This document shows positions 6,928-13,486 of a DNA stretch of 15,671 nt, piece by piece; within the stretch, counting starts at the first letter, position 1; each line of letters starts with the position of its first letter. The notes under the pieces are model-generated. The model saw only the letters and a list, made by a program, of their open reading frames with translations. It was not told the DNA's origin and made no database searches. Source of the DNA: Rhodoferax sp. (GTDB lineage Bacteria > Pseudomonadota > Gammaproteobacteria > Burkholderiales > Burkholderiaceae_C). Where the stretch lies: NCBI GenBank assembly GCA_021737905.1, contig JAIPDA010000020.1:1-15671 (forward strand), written 5' to 3'. The position numbers were made by a program, and so were the translations under genes.

Positions 6928-7992
6928 ATGCCCTTTTTTCAAACGAGTTTTGCGCTTTTGTACAGATGCTTTGGTGTCTGCTGTTTAGGCTTGGTGCTGT
7001 CACTTCCTGCTTACAGTGCCGCTGCAGACCAGAAAAATGACAAACAGTCCAAGAACCGCGTCACCAAGGCCGTCAAACATGCCGCGCCCAGCCAGAAGGT
7101 GGCTAAAGCTAAAGCGCGAAAACTCAAGCAAGCCTCTGCGCGCAAAGCCATCCCCGTAAAGCCGTCTTTTGGCCATATCGCCGGCTTGCAAGGCGCATTT
7201 GATCCTTTGTCCCTGAAGTCCAGCGTGGCCTTGGTCATTGATCAAGACACGCGGGAAGTTTTGCTGAGCAAAAACGAAAACGCCGTGTTGCCGATTGCGT
7301 CGATCACCAAGCTCATGACGGGTGTGATCATCAGCGCGGCAAAGCTTCCCATGGATGAAATCATCACCGTCACCCAGGACGATGTCGATACCGAAAAAGG
7401 CAGCTCATCGCGCTTGCGCGTAGGCACGACGCTGACCCGCGGCGAGTTGCTGCACCTGGCCTTGATGGCCAGCGAAAACCGTGCAGCCCATGCCCTGGGC
7501 CGGACCTACCCGGGCGGCCTGGACGTGTTTGTCGGGCAGATGAACAGCATGGCCCGTCTCTTGGGCATGAATGACACGCGTTATGTGGAGCCGACCGGCT
7601 TGTCGAGCCAAAACCAGTCCAGCGCGCAAGATTTGGCAACCCTGGTGATCGCGGCGCACGGTGACGCTACATTGCGCGAGCTCTCTACCTCCACCGGTTA
7701 CAGCGTTGAGGTGGGTCGCAAAACCTTGCAGTACAACAACACCAACCGGCTGGTGAAAAGCCCGGATTGGGATATCGGGTTGCAAAAAACCGGCTATATC
7801 TCCGAAGCCGGCCAATGCTTGGTGATGCAGACCCGTATCGCCGGGCGCAAGCTCATCATGGTGTTTCTGGACTCTGCGGGCAAGTTAAGCCGCCTGGGTG
7901 ATGCTGAGCGAGTGCGTCGCTGGGTTGAGTCAAGTCCTCTGATGGTTCGAAAAATAAGCGATGCACAAGCCGGCCAGCTGATCGGCGGCTGA
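6928..7992 (+). CDS. pbpG: D-alanyl-D-alanine endopeptidase (PBP7/8 type)
   Basis: Periplasmic low-molecular-mass penicillin-binding protein that cleaves D-Ala-meso-diaminopimelate cross-links in peptidoglycan. Seen: a signal peptide (hydrophobic core about residues 8-27, likely cleavage after AYSAAA near 33), then a strongly basic Lys/Ala-rich stretch (about 33-80, some 15 Lys/Arg), then the S11 peptidase domain. All three active-site motifs are present: S125-I-T-K128, S182-E-N184 and K287-T-G289. Length 354 is longer than E. coli PbpG, mainly because of the basic linker. A D-Ala-D-Ala carboxypeptidase is the alternative reading, but no C-terminal amphipathic membrane anchor is obvious. Its stop lies six bases from the stop of the convergent regulator gene. 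Confidence 0.88.
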   Translation: MPFFQTSFALLYRCFGVCCLGLVLSLPAYSAAADQKNDKQSKNRVTKAVKHAAPSQKVAKAKARKLKQASARKAIPVKPSFGHIAGLQGAFDPLSLKSSVALVIDQDTREVLLSKNENAVLPIASITKLMTGVIISAAKLPMDEIITVTQDDVDTEKGSSSRLRVGTTLTRGELLHLALMASENRAAHALGRTYPGGLDVFVGQMNSMARLLGMNDTRYVEPTGLSSQNQSSAQDLATLVIAAHGDATLRELSTSTGYSVEVGRKTLQYNNTNRLVKSPDWDIGLQKTGYISEAGQCLVMQTRIAGRKLIMVFLDSAGKLSRLGDAERVRRWVESSPLMVRKISDAQAGQLIGG

Positions 7993-7998
7993 AGGTCT

Positions 7999-8781
7999 TT
8001 ATTTTTCGCTTCGGTAGCCCATGGCCGCTGATATGGCGCCTGCAGTCGCTTGTAACTTAGGAAGCCAGCTCTCGTCGAGTCTATCGGCAGGCGCTGAGAT
8101 CGACAAGCCAGCCACCAGCTTGTTCTGATCGTCGTAAATTCCGGCGGCCATGCAGCGCACACCCAGCTCCAGCTCTTCGTTGTCTCGCGCTATTCGGTAT
8201 TGCCGCACCTTGGCGAGTTCCCGCTCCAGCGAAACAAGTTGGGTAATGCTGTTGCGCGTATGGCCCGGCAAGCCGGTGCGGGTGGCGTAGCTGCGCAGTC
8301 GCTGCGTGTCGTCAAAGGCTAAAAACAGCTTGCCGACCGAAGTCAGGTGCAAAGGGGCGTGACCGCCTATAGCGCGTACGACTTGCATGCCTGAGCGTTC
8401 ACTGTAAGCGCGCTCTATATAGACAATCTCGTCTCCTTGACGCATGCTGAGGTTGACGGGCTGCTGCGTGAGTTTGTGTAACTCGCGCATGGGCACCAAT
8501 GCGGCATCGCGCACGCTCAGGCGCGCTTTGACCAGGTTGCCCAACTCCAACAAGCGCATGCCCAATCGGTAGCTGCCAGATACCGGCCTTTCGACAAAGC
8601 GGCCAGTGGCCAGGTCATTGAGGATGCGGTGCGCCGTTGAGGGATGTAAACCGGATTTCTCGCTGATTTCCTTGAGCGACAAGGTTTCCTCACGCGAGGC
8701 CAGGATATCGAGCAAGGTGAACATTCGCTCAATCACTTGAACGGTGGGCGTTGCGGGCGTGCTGAGGTCTGTTTTTTTCAT
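7999..8781 (-). CDS. IclR-family transcriptional regulator
   Basis: A 260-residue DNA-binding regulator. The N-terminal winged helix-turn-helix (about residues 14-75) contains LSLKEISEKSGLHPSTAHRI, followed by the wing region RPVSGSYRLG. The C-terminal IclR effector domain (about 85-255) contains SVGKLFLAF and ends with GLSISAPADRL, a typical signature. Members control aromatic-compound, glyoxylate or sugar-acid catabolism, but the ligand cannot be told from sequence. It is downstream of bpt on the same strand with a 55-base gap; this gap is AT-rich (8801-8823, with a palindrome ATTCGAAT at 8816-8823) and could carry its own promoter and operator. No obvious catabolic target is adjacent; it could act elsewhere or on itself. 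Confidence 0.92.
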   Translation of the reverse strand: MKKTDLSTPATPTVQVIERMFTLLDILASREETLSLKEISEKSGLHPSTAHRILNDLATGRFVERPVSGSYRLGMRLLELGNLVKARLSVRDAALVPMRELHKLTQQPVNLSMRQGDEIVYIERAYSERSGMQVVRAIGGHAPLHLTSVGKLFLAFDDTQRLRSYATRTGLPGHTRNSITQLVSLERELAKVRQYRIARDNEELELGVRCMAAGIYDDQNKLVAGLSISAPADRLDESWLPKLQATAGAISAAMGYRSEK

Positions 8782-8836
8782 GAATCGGGCTCTGGTCCCA
8801 ATTTTACTTTATGAAATTCGAATGGCTGCAGCAGGC

Positions 8837-9571
8837 TCAAGGCGATTGCCACTGACCATTGATGAGCAGCTCATGCGGTGAAAAACGGGACTTGTATTTC
8901 ATTTTCGGACTTTGAGCGATCCAGTAACCCAAATACAGATAGTCCAGACCGAGTTGGCGGGCTTGTTCAATTTGCCACAACACGCTGTAGTTGCCGTAGC
9001 TGGTTTGAGCATCGGGCACATAAAAGGTGTAGACCGCCGAGATACCGTCGTTCAACACATCGAGGATGGAAACCATTTTGAGTGCGCCCGCCTCGCCGTT
9101 GGCTCGGGGCTCCCGAAACTCGACCAGGCGCGAGTTAACCCGGCTTTGCAGTAAAAATTGTGTGTATTGATCGATGCTGTCCTGATCCATTCCGCCTCCC
9201 GCATGGCGGCCGTTTTGGTAACGCAGGTAGAGCGCGTAGTGCTCTGGCATAAAGCACAGTTTGAGCACGCGCGCCTCAAGATGTTGATGCTGAGCCCAGG
9301 CTCGGCGCAGGCTGCGGTCAGCCTGAAACTCTTTGGCCAGCACGCGCAAAGGAACACAGGCCTGGCATCCGTCGCAGTAGGGGCGGTAAGTGAACATGCC
9401 GCTGCGCCTGAAACCCTGAGCCACCAGTTCGGAGTAAGCCTCGTTGTGAATCAAATGGCTGGGCGTCGCAACTTGCGAGCGGGCTTGCCGCGCGGGCAAG
9501 TAGCTGCAAGGGTAGGGAGCAGTGGCGTAGAACTGCAGGCTCTGCAGTGGCAAGTCTTTGAGATGCGTCAC
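8837..9571 (-). CDS. bpt: Aspartate/glutamate leucyltransferase (arginyltransferase-like)
   Basis: Bacterial protein transferase of the N-degron pathway. Bpt enzymes move leucine from Leu-tRNA to proteins with N-terminal Asp or Glu, marking them for ClpS/ClpAP. It is the bacterial relative of eukaryotic ATE1, often annotated as arginyltransferase. Seen: the N-terminal ATE_N region with CSYLPARQARS and the cysteine motif YCDGCQACVPLRV (about residues 68-80), then the GNAT-like ATE_C domain with LYLRYQNGRH, SAVYTFYVPD, LDYLYLGYWI and MKYKSRFSPHELL. Length 244 is usual. The start codon is GTG (9571-9569), and it overlaps the TGA stop of aat as GTGA, which points to translational coupling. Confidence 0.94.
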   Translation of the reverse strand: MTHLKDLPLQSLQFYATAPYPCSYLPARQARSQVATPSHLIHNEAYSELVAQGFRRSGMFTYRPYCDGCQACVPLRVLAKEFQADRSLRRAWAQHQHLEARVLKLCFMPEHYALYLRYQNGRHAGGGMDQDSIDQYTQFLLQSRVNSRLVEFREPRANGEAGALKMVSILDVLNDGISAVYTFYVPDAQTSYGNYSVLWQIEQARQLGLDYLYLGYWIAQSPKMKYKSRFSPHELLINGQWQSP

Positions 9572-10320
9572 GTCTGGGGCTTGAGAATTTGTTGCCAGTA
9601 GAGGGTATCAAAAATCCAGACCGGGCTGGGCTTTGGGGCGTTTTGCTTGATCTGATCGACGAAGTCTGCACGCGCTATTTCTGCGGCCCCCAGTGAGGCC
9701 AGATGTGCTGTATTTTGCTGGCAATCAATCATGGCGATGCCTTGGGCTCTGCAAAATGCAACCAGTCCTGCCAATGCAATTTTGGATGCATCTCTCTGGT
9801 GCGAGAACATGGATTCTCCAAACACCATGTGGCCTAAATTAACGCAATAAAGCCCGCCAACCAACTCGCCGTCGACCCAGGTTTCAACGCTGTGCGCGTG
9901 GCCGGCCCTGTGCAGGTTGGTGTAAGCATCGATCATCTCGGGAACGATCCAGGTGCCCGGTTGGCCGTCCCGCGGAGTCTGGGCGCAGGCTTTGATGACA
10001 CGCTCGAACACAGTGTCAAAACGCAGGCTGCAGCCAGGCTCGAGCACAAAGCGACGCAAGGTCTTTTGCAGGGAACGTTGCAGTTTGAAGTCCCTTGTTT
10101 GCAAAACCATGCGCGGCTCGGGGCTCCACCACAAAATCGGCTGCCCCGGGCTGAACCATGGAAAGATGCCTTGACCATAGGCCTGAAGCAGAGTTTGCAT
10201 GTCCAAGGCGCCGCCGGCTGCCAGCAAGCCGGGCGCCGGGTCACTTTCGGCCCAGGCTTGGCTTACCGGCGGAAAGTCTTCGCCTGTAGTGAGCCAGGGA
10301 ACAGATTTCGGTTTGCGCAT
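9568..10320 (-). CDS. aat: Leucyl/phenylalanyl-tRNA-protein transferase
   Basis: Transfers Leu or Phe from aminoacyl-tRNA to proteins with N-terminal Arg or Lys, creating primary N-degrons for ClpS/ClpAP in the cytoplasm. Seen: FPPVSQAWAESDPAPGLLAAGG, the conserved family stretch YGQGIFPWFSPGQPILWWSPEPRM (about residues 48-71), then WIVPEMIDAY and GHAHSVETWVDGELVGGLYG-like text (here GGLYCVNLG), GESMFSHQRDASK and the final IDCQQNTAHLASLGA. Length 250 is typical. It is the first gene of an aat-bpt pair covering both transferase activities. It starts 36 bases after the stop of the flavoprotein gene on the same strand, so read-through from that gene is possible. No strong ribosome site is visible. 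Confidence 0.96.
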   Translation of the reverse strand: MRKPKSVPWLTTGEDFPPVSQAWAESDPAPGLLAAGGALDMQTLLQAYGQGIFPWFSPGQPILWWSPEPRMVLQTRDFKLQRSLQKTLRRFVLEPGCSLRFDTVFERVIKACAQTPRDGQPGTWIVPEMIDAYTNLHRAGHAHSVETWVDGELVGGLYCVNLGHMVFGESMFSHQRDASKIALAGLVAFCRAQGIAMIDCQQNTAHLASLGAAEIARADFVDQIKQNAPKPSPVWIFDTLYWQQILKPQT

Positions 10321-10356
10321 GCCAGCATGTTAGCGGCGCGCCAGCACCCGGTCTGT

Positions 10357-11991
10357 TCACTCCTTGGCGCGTCGGGACGGCAGGCTCGCTTCGACTGTCG
10401 GTAGGTCGACCATGACCGGCTGACCGGGTGTGCTGCAACCGGTGTCGCAACATTTGCCGGGCTGGCGGTTTTTAGTGATAGCGCGATCCGGGTCGTGCGC
10501 AACACCGCGCTCGAGAATGCGCTCGACCAGCTCGACCTTGGAGCCGATGGGATAGTTGCGGTAAATCTCCTGCTTCATGGCGGCCGGCGAGCCGCCGCCG
10601 TGCATGCTGATGACGCTGTACCAGCCGCCCTGGTAGCCGGCGGTCAGGTCTTCAATGAAGCGGGCGGTTTCTATGCGCTGCGCGTAGGGTACATCCGGGT
10701 TGGCGCGCAGCACTTCGGACAGCTTGGCGCCGGTCTCCGGGTTATGGTCTTCATCTGGCCCGGGCAGGGTGACGATCAGCCCGCCGCTGACGTAGTGGGC
10801 GATGCGGTGCATATCGTAAATTTTGGTGGCCAGCAGCAGCTTGCCGATGTTGGAAAACACCGGGTCGGGCATGAAGGTCTGGCTGTGCTCATCGGCTTTG
10901 CCGTAAACGCTGGCGGCCACACCGCAAGCGAAAAAGCTCTCGGTGATGGTGATGAGCTCGACCATTTGCTCGCGCAAGTGGCTTTCTTTGCCGGGGTCAA
11001 AACCATTGGCCTCGCACATCAGCGCGCCCGCGCCTATGAGCAAGTCCCCGAAGCCGGCGCGTGCGCCTATGCAGGTGTGGCGATGGTGTGTGGCATAGCT
11101 GTAAGTCAGGTGACCGGAGTGCTCCCAATCGCCGGCGTAAAACACGCTCTCCCAAGGAACGAAGACCTTGTCAAACATCACCACGCCCGTGCTTTGGCCG
11201 TATTTGCGGCTGAAAAGTGGGGCTCCATGCTCGACTTTTTCGCCAGGCCGGCCCGCCGGTCTGGCGATGATGGTGATGCCCTCGGCATCCACCGGCACGG
11301 CGCAACAGACGGCAAAGTCGGCGTCCTCGCAGCCCATGTTGCGGCAGGGCATGACCAGCAACTCGTGCATATAAGGTGCGCCGGTGACGATGGCCTTGGT
11401 GCCGGAAATCACAATGCCCAAGCGGCCGTTATGCCGCACATTGCGCTCGACGATATGCACATAGCTGTCCACATTGGCCTGCTCGTGCGGCCGCTTGCTG
11501 CGGTCGCCTTTGGCGTCTGTCATGGCAATCCCCAGTGTGAGGTCCTGGTCTTGCACCCGGTGCAGGTAGTCCCTAAAACGGGCGCTGTGCTCTGTGCCCC
11601 CCTTGGCGTCATCCAGGCGGGCGGACACTTGGCCGATGGCGTTGAGGGCGTCGTGCGTGAGGTAGCGCTGCGCGCAACCGGTTTCCTGGCAGACCAGACG
11701 CACCGCTTCCAGCTTGTTGAGCAAGTCGCCGCTGCTGGTGTTGATGTGGGTCAGACGGTTGACCAGTTTGCCACTGGTGTGTTGCACCGCCGTCATGATG
11801 GGCGCGTAGCGCGGCTTCAGTGCGTAGTCGTAGGTCAACGCAATGGCATTGATACCCGGCCCAAAACCTGGCTCGTCGGCTACGCTGGACACGGCCTGTC
11901 CGTCCAGAAAAACCCTGGGTTTGTAGCGCCGCAACGACTCACGGAAATCGTCGCCGGACATCAAATTGGCGATCGGCTGGGCTGCATTCAT
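10357..11991 (-). CDS. HpaB/4-hydroxybutyryl-CoA dehydratase-superfamily flavoprotein
   Basis: A 544-residue protein of the family that unites 4-hydroxyphenylacetate 3-monooxygenases (HpaB), PvcC-type hydroxylases and 4-hydroxybutyryl-CoA dehydratase, with an acyl-CoA-dehydrogenase-like fold. Seen: ETGCAQRYLTHDALNA (103-118), ISGTKAIVTGAPY (195-207, family FAD-region motif), FDKVFVPWESVF (273-284) and HHRHTCIGARAGFGDLLIGA (302-321). Compared with the iron-sulfur ligands I recall for the Clostridium dehydratase (Cys99, Cys103, His292, Cys299), Cys106 and His303 are kept, but the other positions appear to be Tyr110 and Ala310, so the cluster is probably not formed. That favours a FADH2-dependent hydroxylase or another activity. 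A cysteine-rich tail, CCDTGC (514-519), is unusual. GGAG six bases before the ATG supports the start. Its promoter overlaps a probable TetR operator. Substrate unknown. Confidence 0.85.
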   Translation of the reverse strand: MNAAQPIANLMSGDDFRESLRRYKPRVFLDGQAVSSVADEPGFGPGINAIALTYDYALKPRYAPIMTAVQHTSGKLVNRLTHINTSSGDLLNKLEAVRLVCQETGCAQRYLTHDALNAIGQVSARLDDAKGGTEHSARFRDYLHRVQDQDLTLGIAMTDAKGDRSKRPHEQANVDSYVHIVERNVRHNGRLGIVISGTKAIVTGAPYMHELLVMPCRNMGCEDADFAVCCAVPVDAEGITIIARPAGRPGEKVEHGAPLFSRKYGQSTGVVMFDKVFVPWESVFYAGDWEHSGHLTYSYATHHRHTCIGARAGFGDLLIGAGALMCEANGFDPGKESHLREQMVELITITESFFACGVAASVYGKADEHSQTFMPDPVFSNIGKLLLATKIYDMHRIAHYVSGGLIVTLPGPDEDHNPETGAKLSEVLRANPDVPYAQRIETARFIEDLTAGYQGGWYSVISMHGGGSPAAMKQEIYRNYPIGSKVELVERILERGVAHDPDRAITKNRQPGKCCDTGCSTPGQPVMVDLPTVEASLPSRRAKE

Positions 11992-12102
11992 GGACGTCTC
12001 CAGTGTGAATTTTTTAAATTTTAAACGCTGTTCAATTATCTTTCCAAGCGTTTAATTTCATACGATGGAAGCCTTGGTCTTTATTGCGACTATATTTCTT
12101 TC
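11992..12102. promoter_or_regulatory. Divergent control region between the flavoprotein and tetR genes
   Basis: This 111-base AT-rich gap separates divergent genes. Reading on the - strand, TTGGAA (12047-12042) and TAAAAT (12023-12018) are spaced by 18 bases and would start the flavoprotein message near 12011, about 10 bases before its GGAG site at 12001-11998. On the + strand a TATATT (12091-12096) could be the -10 of the regulator gene, but no matching -35 is seen, and a start there would put the first ATG (12103) at the very beginning of the transcript. Confidence 0.5.
12021..12055. promoter_or_regulatory. Probable TetR operator (inverted repeat)
   Basis: TTAAACGCT (12021-12029) and AGCGTTTAA (12047-12055) are a perfect 9-bp inverted repeat with a 17-base spacer. 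The left arm is also the first half of a tighter 15-bp near-palindrome, TTAAAC-GCT-GTTCAA (12021-12035, five of six arm bases symmetric). The element covers the -35 and -10 of the likely flavoprotein promoter. That is where a repressor made by the adjacent, divergent tetR-type gene would be expected to bind. Confidence 0.65.
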
Positions 12103-12726
12103 ATGCAAGCTAAAACTGAGCGCCAGCAAGCCATGACTGACGTGCGCCGTGCACTGGTGCTCGATGCTGCCCGTGCCGTGTTTGAAAAGCTGGGCATTGA
12201 AGGCGCCAGTATTCGTGAAATTGCACGTGCCGCGGGCTACACCCCCGGGGCCATCTATTTTTACTACGACAGCAAAGAAGCCATTTACGGCGCGCTGCTG
12301 GCCGAATCCCTGGAGCGGCTGAACGACAAAGTGGCCCAAGCCGGAACGGGCGCCCTGGACCCTGCCGCCCAGCTGGAAGCCAAGGCCAGTGCCTGGTTTG
12401 ATTTTTATGCAGACAATCCGCGTGAACTGGATCTGGGTTTTTACCTGGTGCAAGGCATGCGGCCGCGCGGCTTGAATGCGACTTTGAATGAGCAGCTCAA
12501 CAGCCGCTTACATGACGCCCTGCAGCCTTGTGAAGCGGCTTTGCAGGCTTTGGGTTTAACGGGCGAGGCGGCTCTGCGTGAAACCACAGCGCTGTTTGCC
12601 CACGGTGTGGGTTTGCTTTTGCTCAAGCACACTGGCCGCATCCGGATGTTCGGGCAAGATGCTACTTTGCTGTTTGATGCGTATGTCATCGGGCTGCTGG
12701 AGCGTGTTCGCCAACGCTTGATTTGA
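12103..12726 (+). CDS. TetR/AcrR-family transcriptional regulator
   Basis: A 207-residue repressor-type protein. The N-terminal TetR helix-turn-helix (about residues 15-62) reads RALVLDAARAVFEKLGIEGA, then SIREIARAAGYTPGAIYFYY and SKEAIYGALLAE, a textbook match. The C-terminal ligand domain (about 70-200) is helical and too variable to name a ligand. No Shine-Dalgarno lies before the first ATG; a second ATG at codon 11 (12133) is an alternative start that still keeps the whole domain. It is divergent from the flavoprotein gene and followed after 21 bases by the hydrolase gene. By position it probably represses the flavoprotein gene, and perhaps itself with the hydrolase. Confidence 0.93.
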   Translation: MQAKTERQQAMTDVRRALVLDAARAVFEKLGIEGASIREIARAAGYTPGAIYFYYDSKEAIYGALLAESLERLNDKVAQAGTGALDPAAQLEAKASAWFDFYADNPRELDLGFYLVQGMRPRGLNATLNEQLNSRLHDALQPCEAALQALGLTGEAALRETTALFAHGVGLLLLKHTGRIRMFGQDATLLFDAYVIGLLERVRQRLI

Positions 12727-12747
12727 TGTCTTTTATTTTTTGAAACG

Positions 12748-13383
12748 ATGACCATGCTGCTTGACGCCGACGACTCACAACTTGTTCTGGTCGACTACCA
12801 GTTGCGCCTGATGCCGGCGATTTTTGAAAGCCAGCAGGTGATTGCCAACGCTGTCCGGCTGGCGCGCTTGGCTGCGGCGCTGCAAGTGCCGCTCTGGGGT
12901 ACCGAGCAGATGTCTGAAAAAGCAGGCCTGGGGCCGAATGTGCCTGAAATTCAAACTCTCATTGAAGGGGCGGGCGGCCGGGTTTTGCAAAAAATGCATT
13001 TCAGTGCCGTGGCGGATGGTTTGGCCGACATGCTGCGCCCGCCAGTGCGCAAAACGCCCGCTGGCGGTAACGCCCGCAGCCTGCCCAAGCATTTGCAAAA
13101 AAATGCGCAGCCCGACGAAGAGGGTCGCGGCACCATTGTGTTGGCCGGATGTGAAACGCATGTCTGTCTGATGCAAACGGCGCTTGATTTGCTGCAGGAA
13201 GAGTTCGATGTTTGGGTGGTGACCGACGCGTGCAGCTCGCGCAGCGAGCGCAACCGCGATGCAGCTTTTGACCGGCTTGCCGGCAATGGCGCTGAGCTGG
13301 TGACCACCGAGATGGTTGCTTTTGAATGGTTGCGCGCCGCCGACCACCCGTTTTTCAGGGAAACTTTGGCCTTGATCAAATAG
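12748..13383 (+). CDS. Isochorismatase-like cysteine hydrolase
   Basis: A 211-residue member of the isochorismatase/nicotinamidase fold (YcaC-like branch). Catalytic triad candidates are visible: D16 in LVLVDYQ, K82 in LQKMHFSA and C140 in GCETHVCLMQTA; C135 in the same motif is additional. An insertion of roughly 20-25 residues (about 99-128, rich in Pro, Gly, Lys, Gln) separates K82 from the C140 strand compared with usual short members. Such enzymes hydrolyse amides, carbamates or isochorismate; the substrate here cannot be told. ATG codons 1 and 3 are both possible starts and the ribosome site is weak. It follows the TetR-type gene by 21 bases and is likely co-transcribed with it, so it may act in the same pathway as the divergent flavoprotein. 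Confidence 0.88.
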   Translation: MTMLLDADDSQLVLVDYQLRLMPAIFESQQVIANAVRLARLAAALQVPLWGTEQMSEKAGLGPNVPEIQTLIEGAGGRVLQKMHFSAVADGLADMLRPPVRKTPAGGNARSLPKHLQKNAQPDEEGRGTIVLAGCETHVCLMQTALDLLQEEFDVWVVTDACSSRSERNRDAAFDRLAGNGAELVTTEMVAFEWLRAADHPFFRETLALIK

Positions 13384-13486
13384 TGTCAGCCAGACGCAAG
13401 TCTGTTATCAATAATTATGAATTCAGTTTAGAGGCCTGATCTCGAACCCATCCAGTTTCGGGCGGCCCACCAACGGGGACAAACAC
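13384..13486 (+). promoter_or_regulatory. Gap with small hairpin and probable acuI promoter
   Basis: CAGAC-GCAA-GTCTG (13391-13404) forms a 5-bp hairpin with a GNRA loop just after the hydrolase stop; it lacks a T-run and is at best a weak terminator. An AT-rich stretch follows (about 13405-13430), where a promoter for acuI-prpE may lie, but no convincing pair can be assigned. GGGGA at 13475-13479 is the acuI ribosome site. Confidence 0.35.

Noticed and set aside
8801..8817. Imperfect palindrome ATTTTACTTTATGAAAT before the IclR gene as an operator
   Set aside because: Only 5 of 8 arm positions are symmetric, which is expected in AT-rich DNA.
10357..11991. Naming the flavoprotein 4-hydroxybutyryl-CoA dehydratase or hpaB
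   Set aside because: The cluster ligands seem incomplete, and no HpaC partner or aromatic pathway genes are nearby, so only the superfamily is justified.
10495..12024. 509-codon open frame on + antisense to the flavoprotein gene
   Set aside because: It mirrors the real gene on the other strand, has no recognisable domain, and is explained by high GC at third codon positions.
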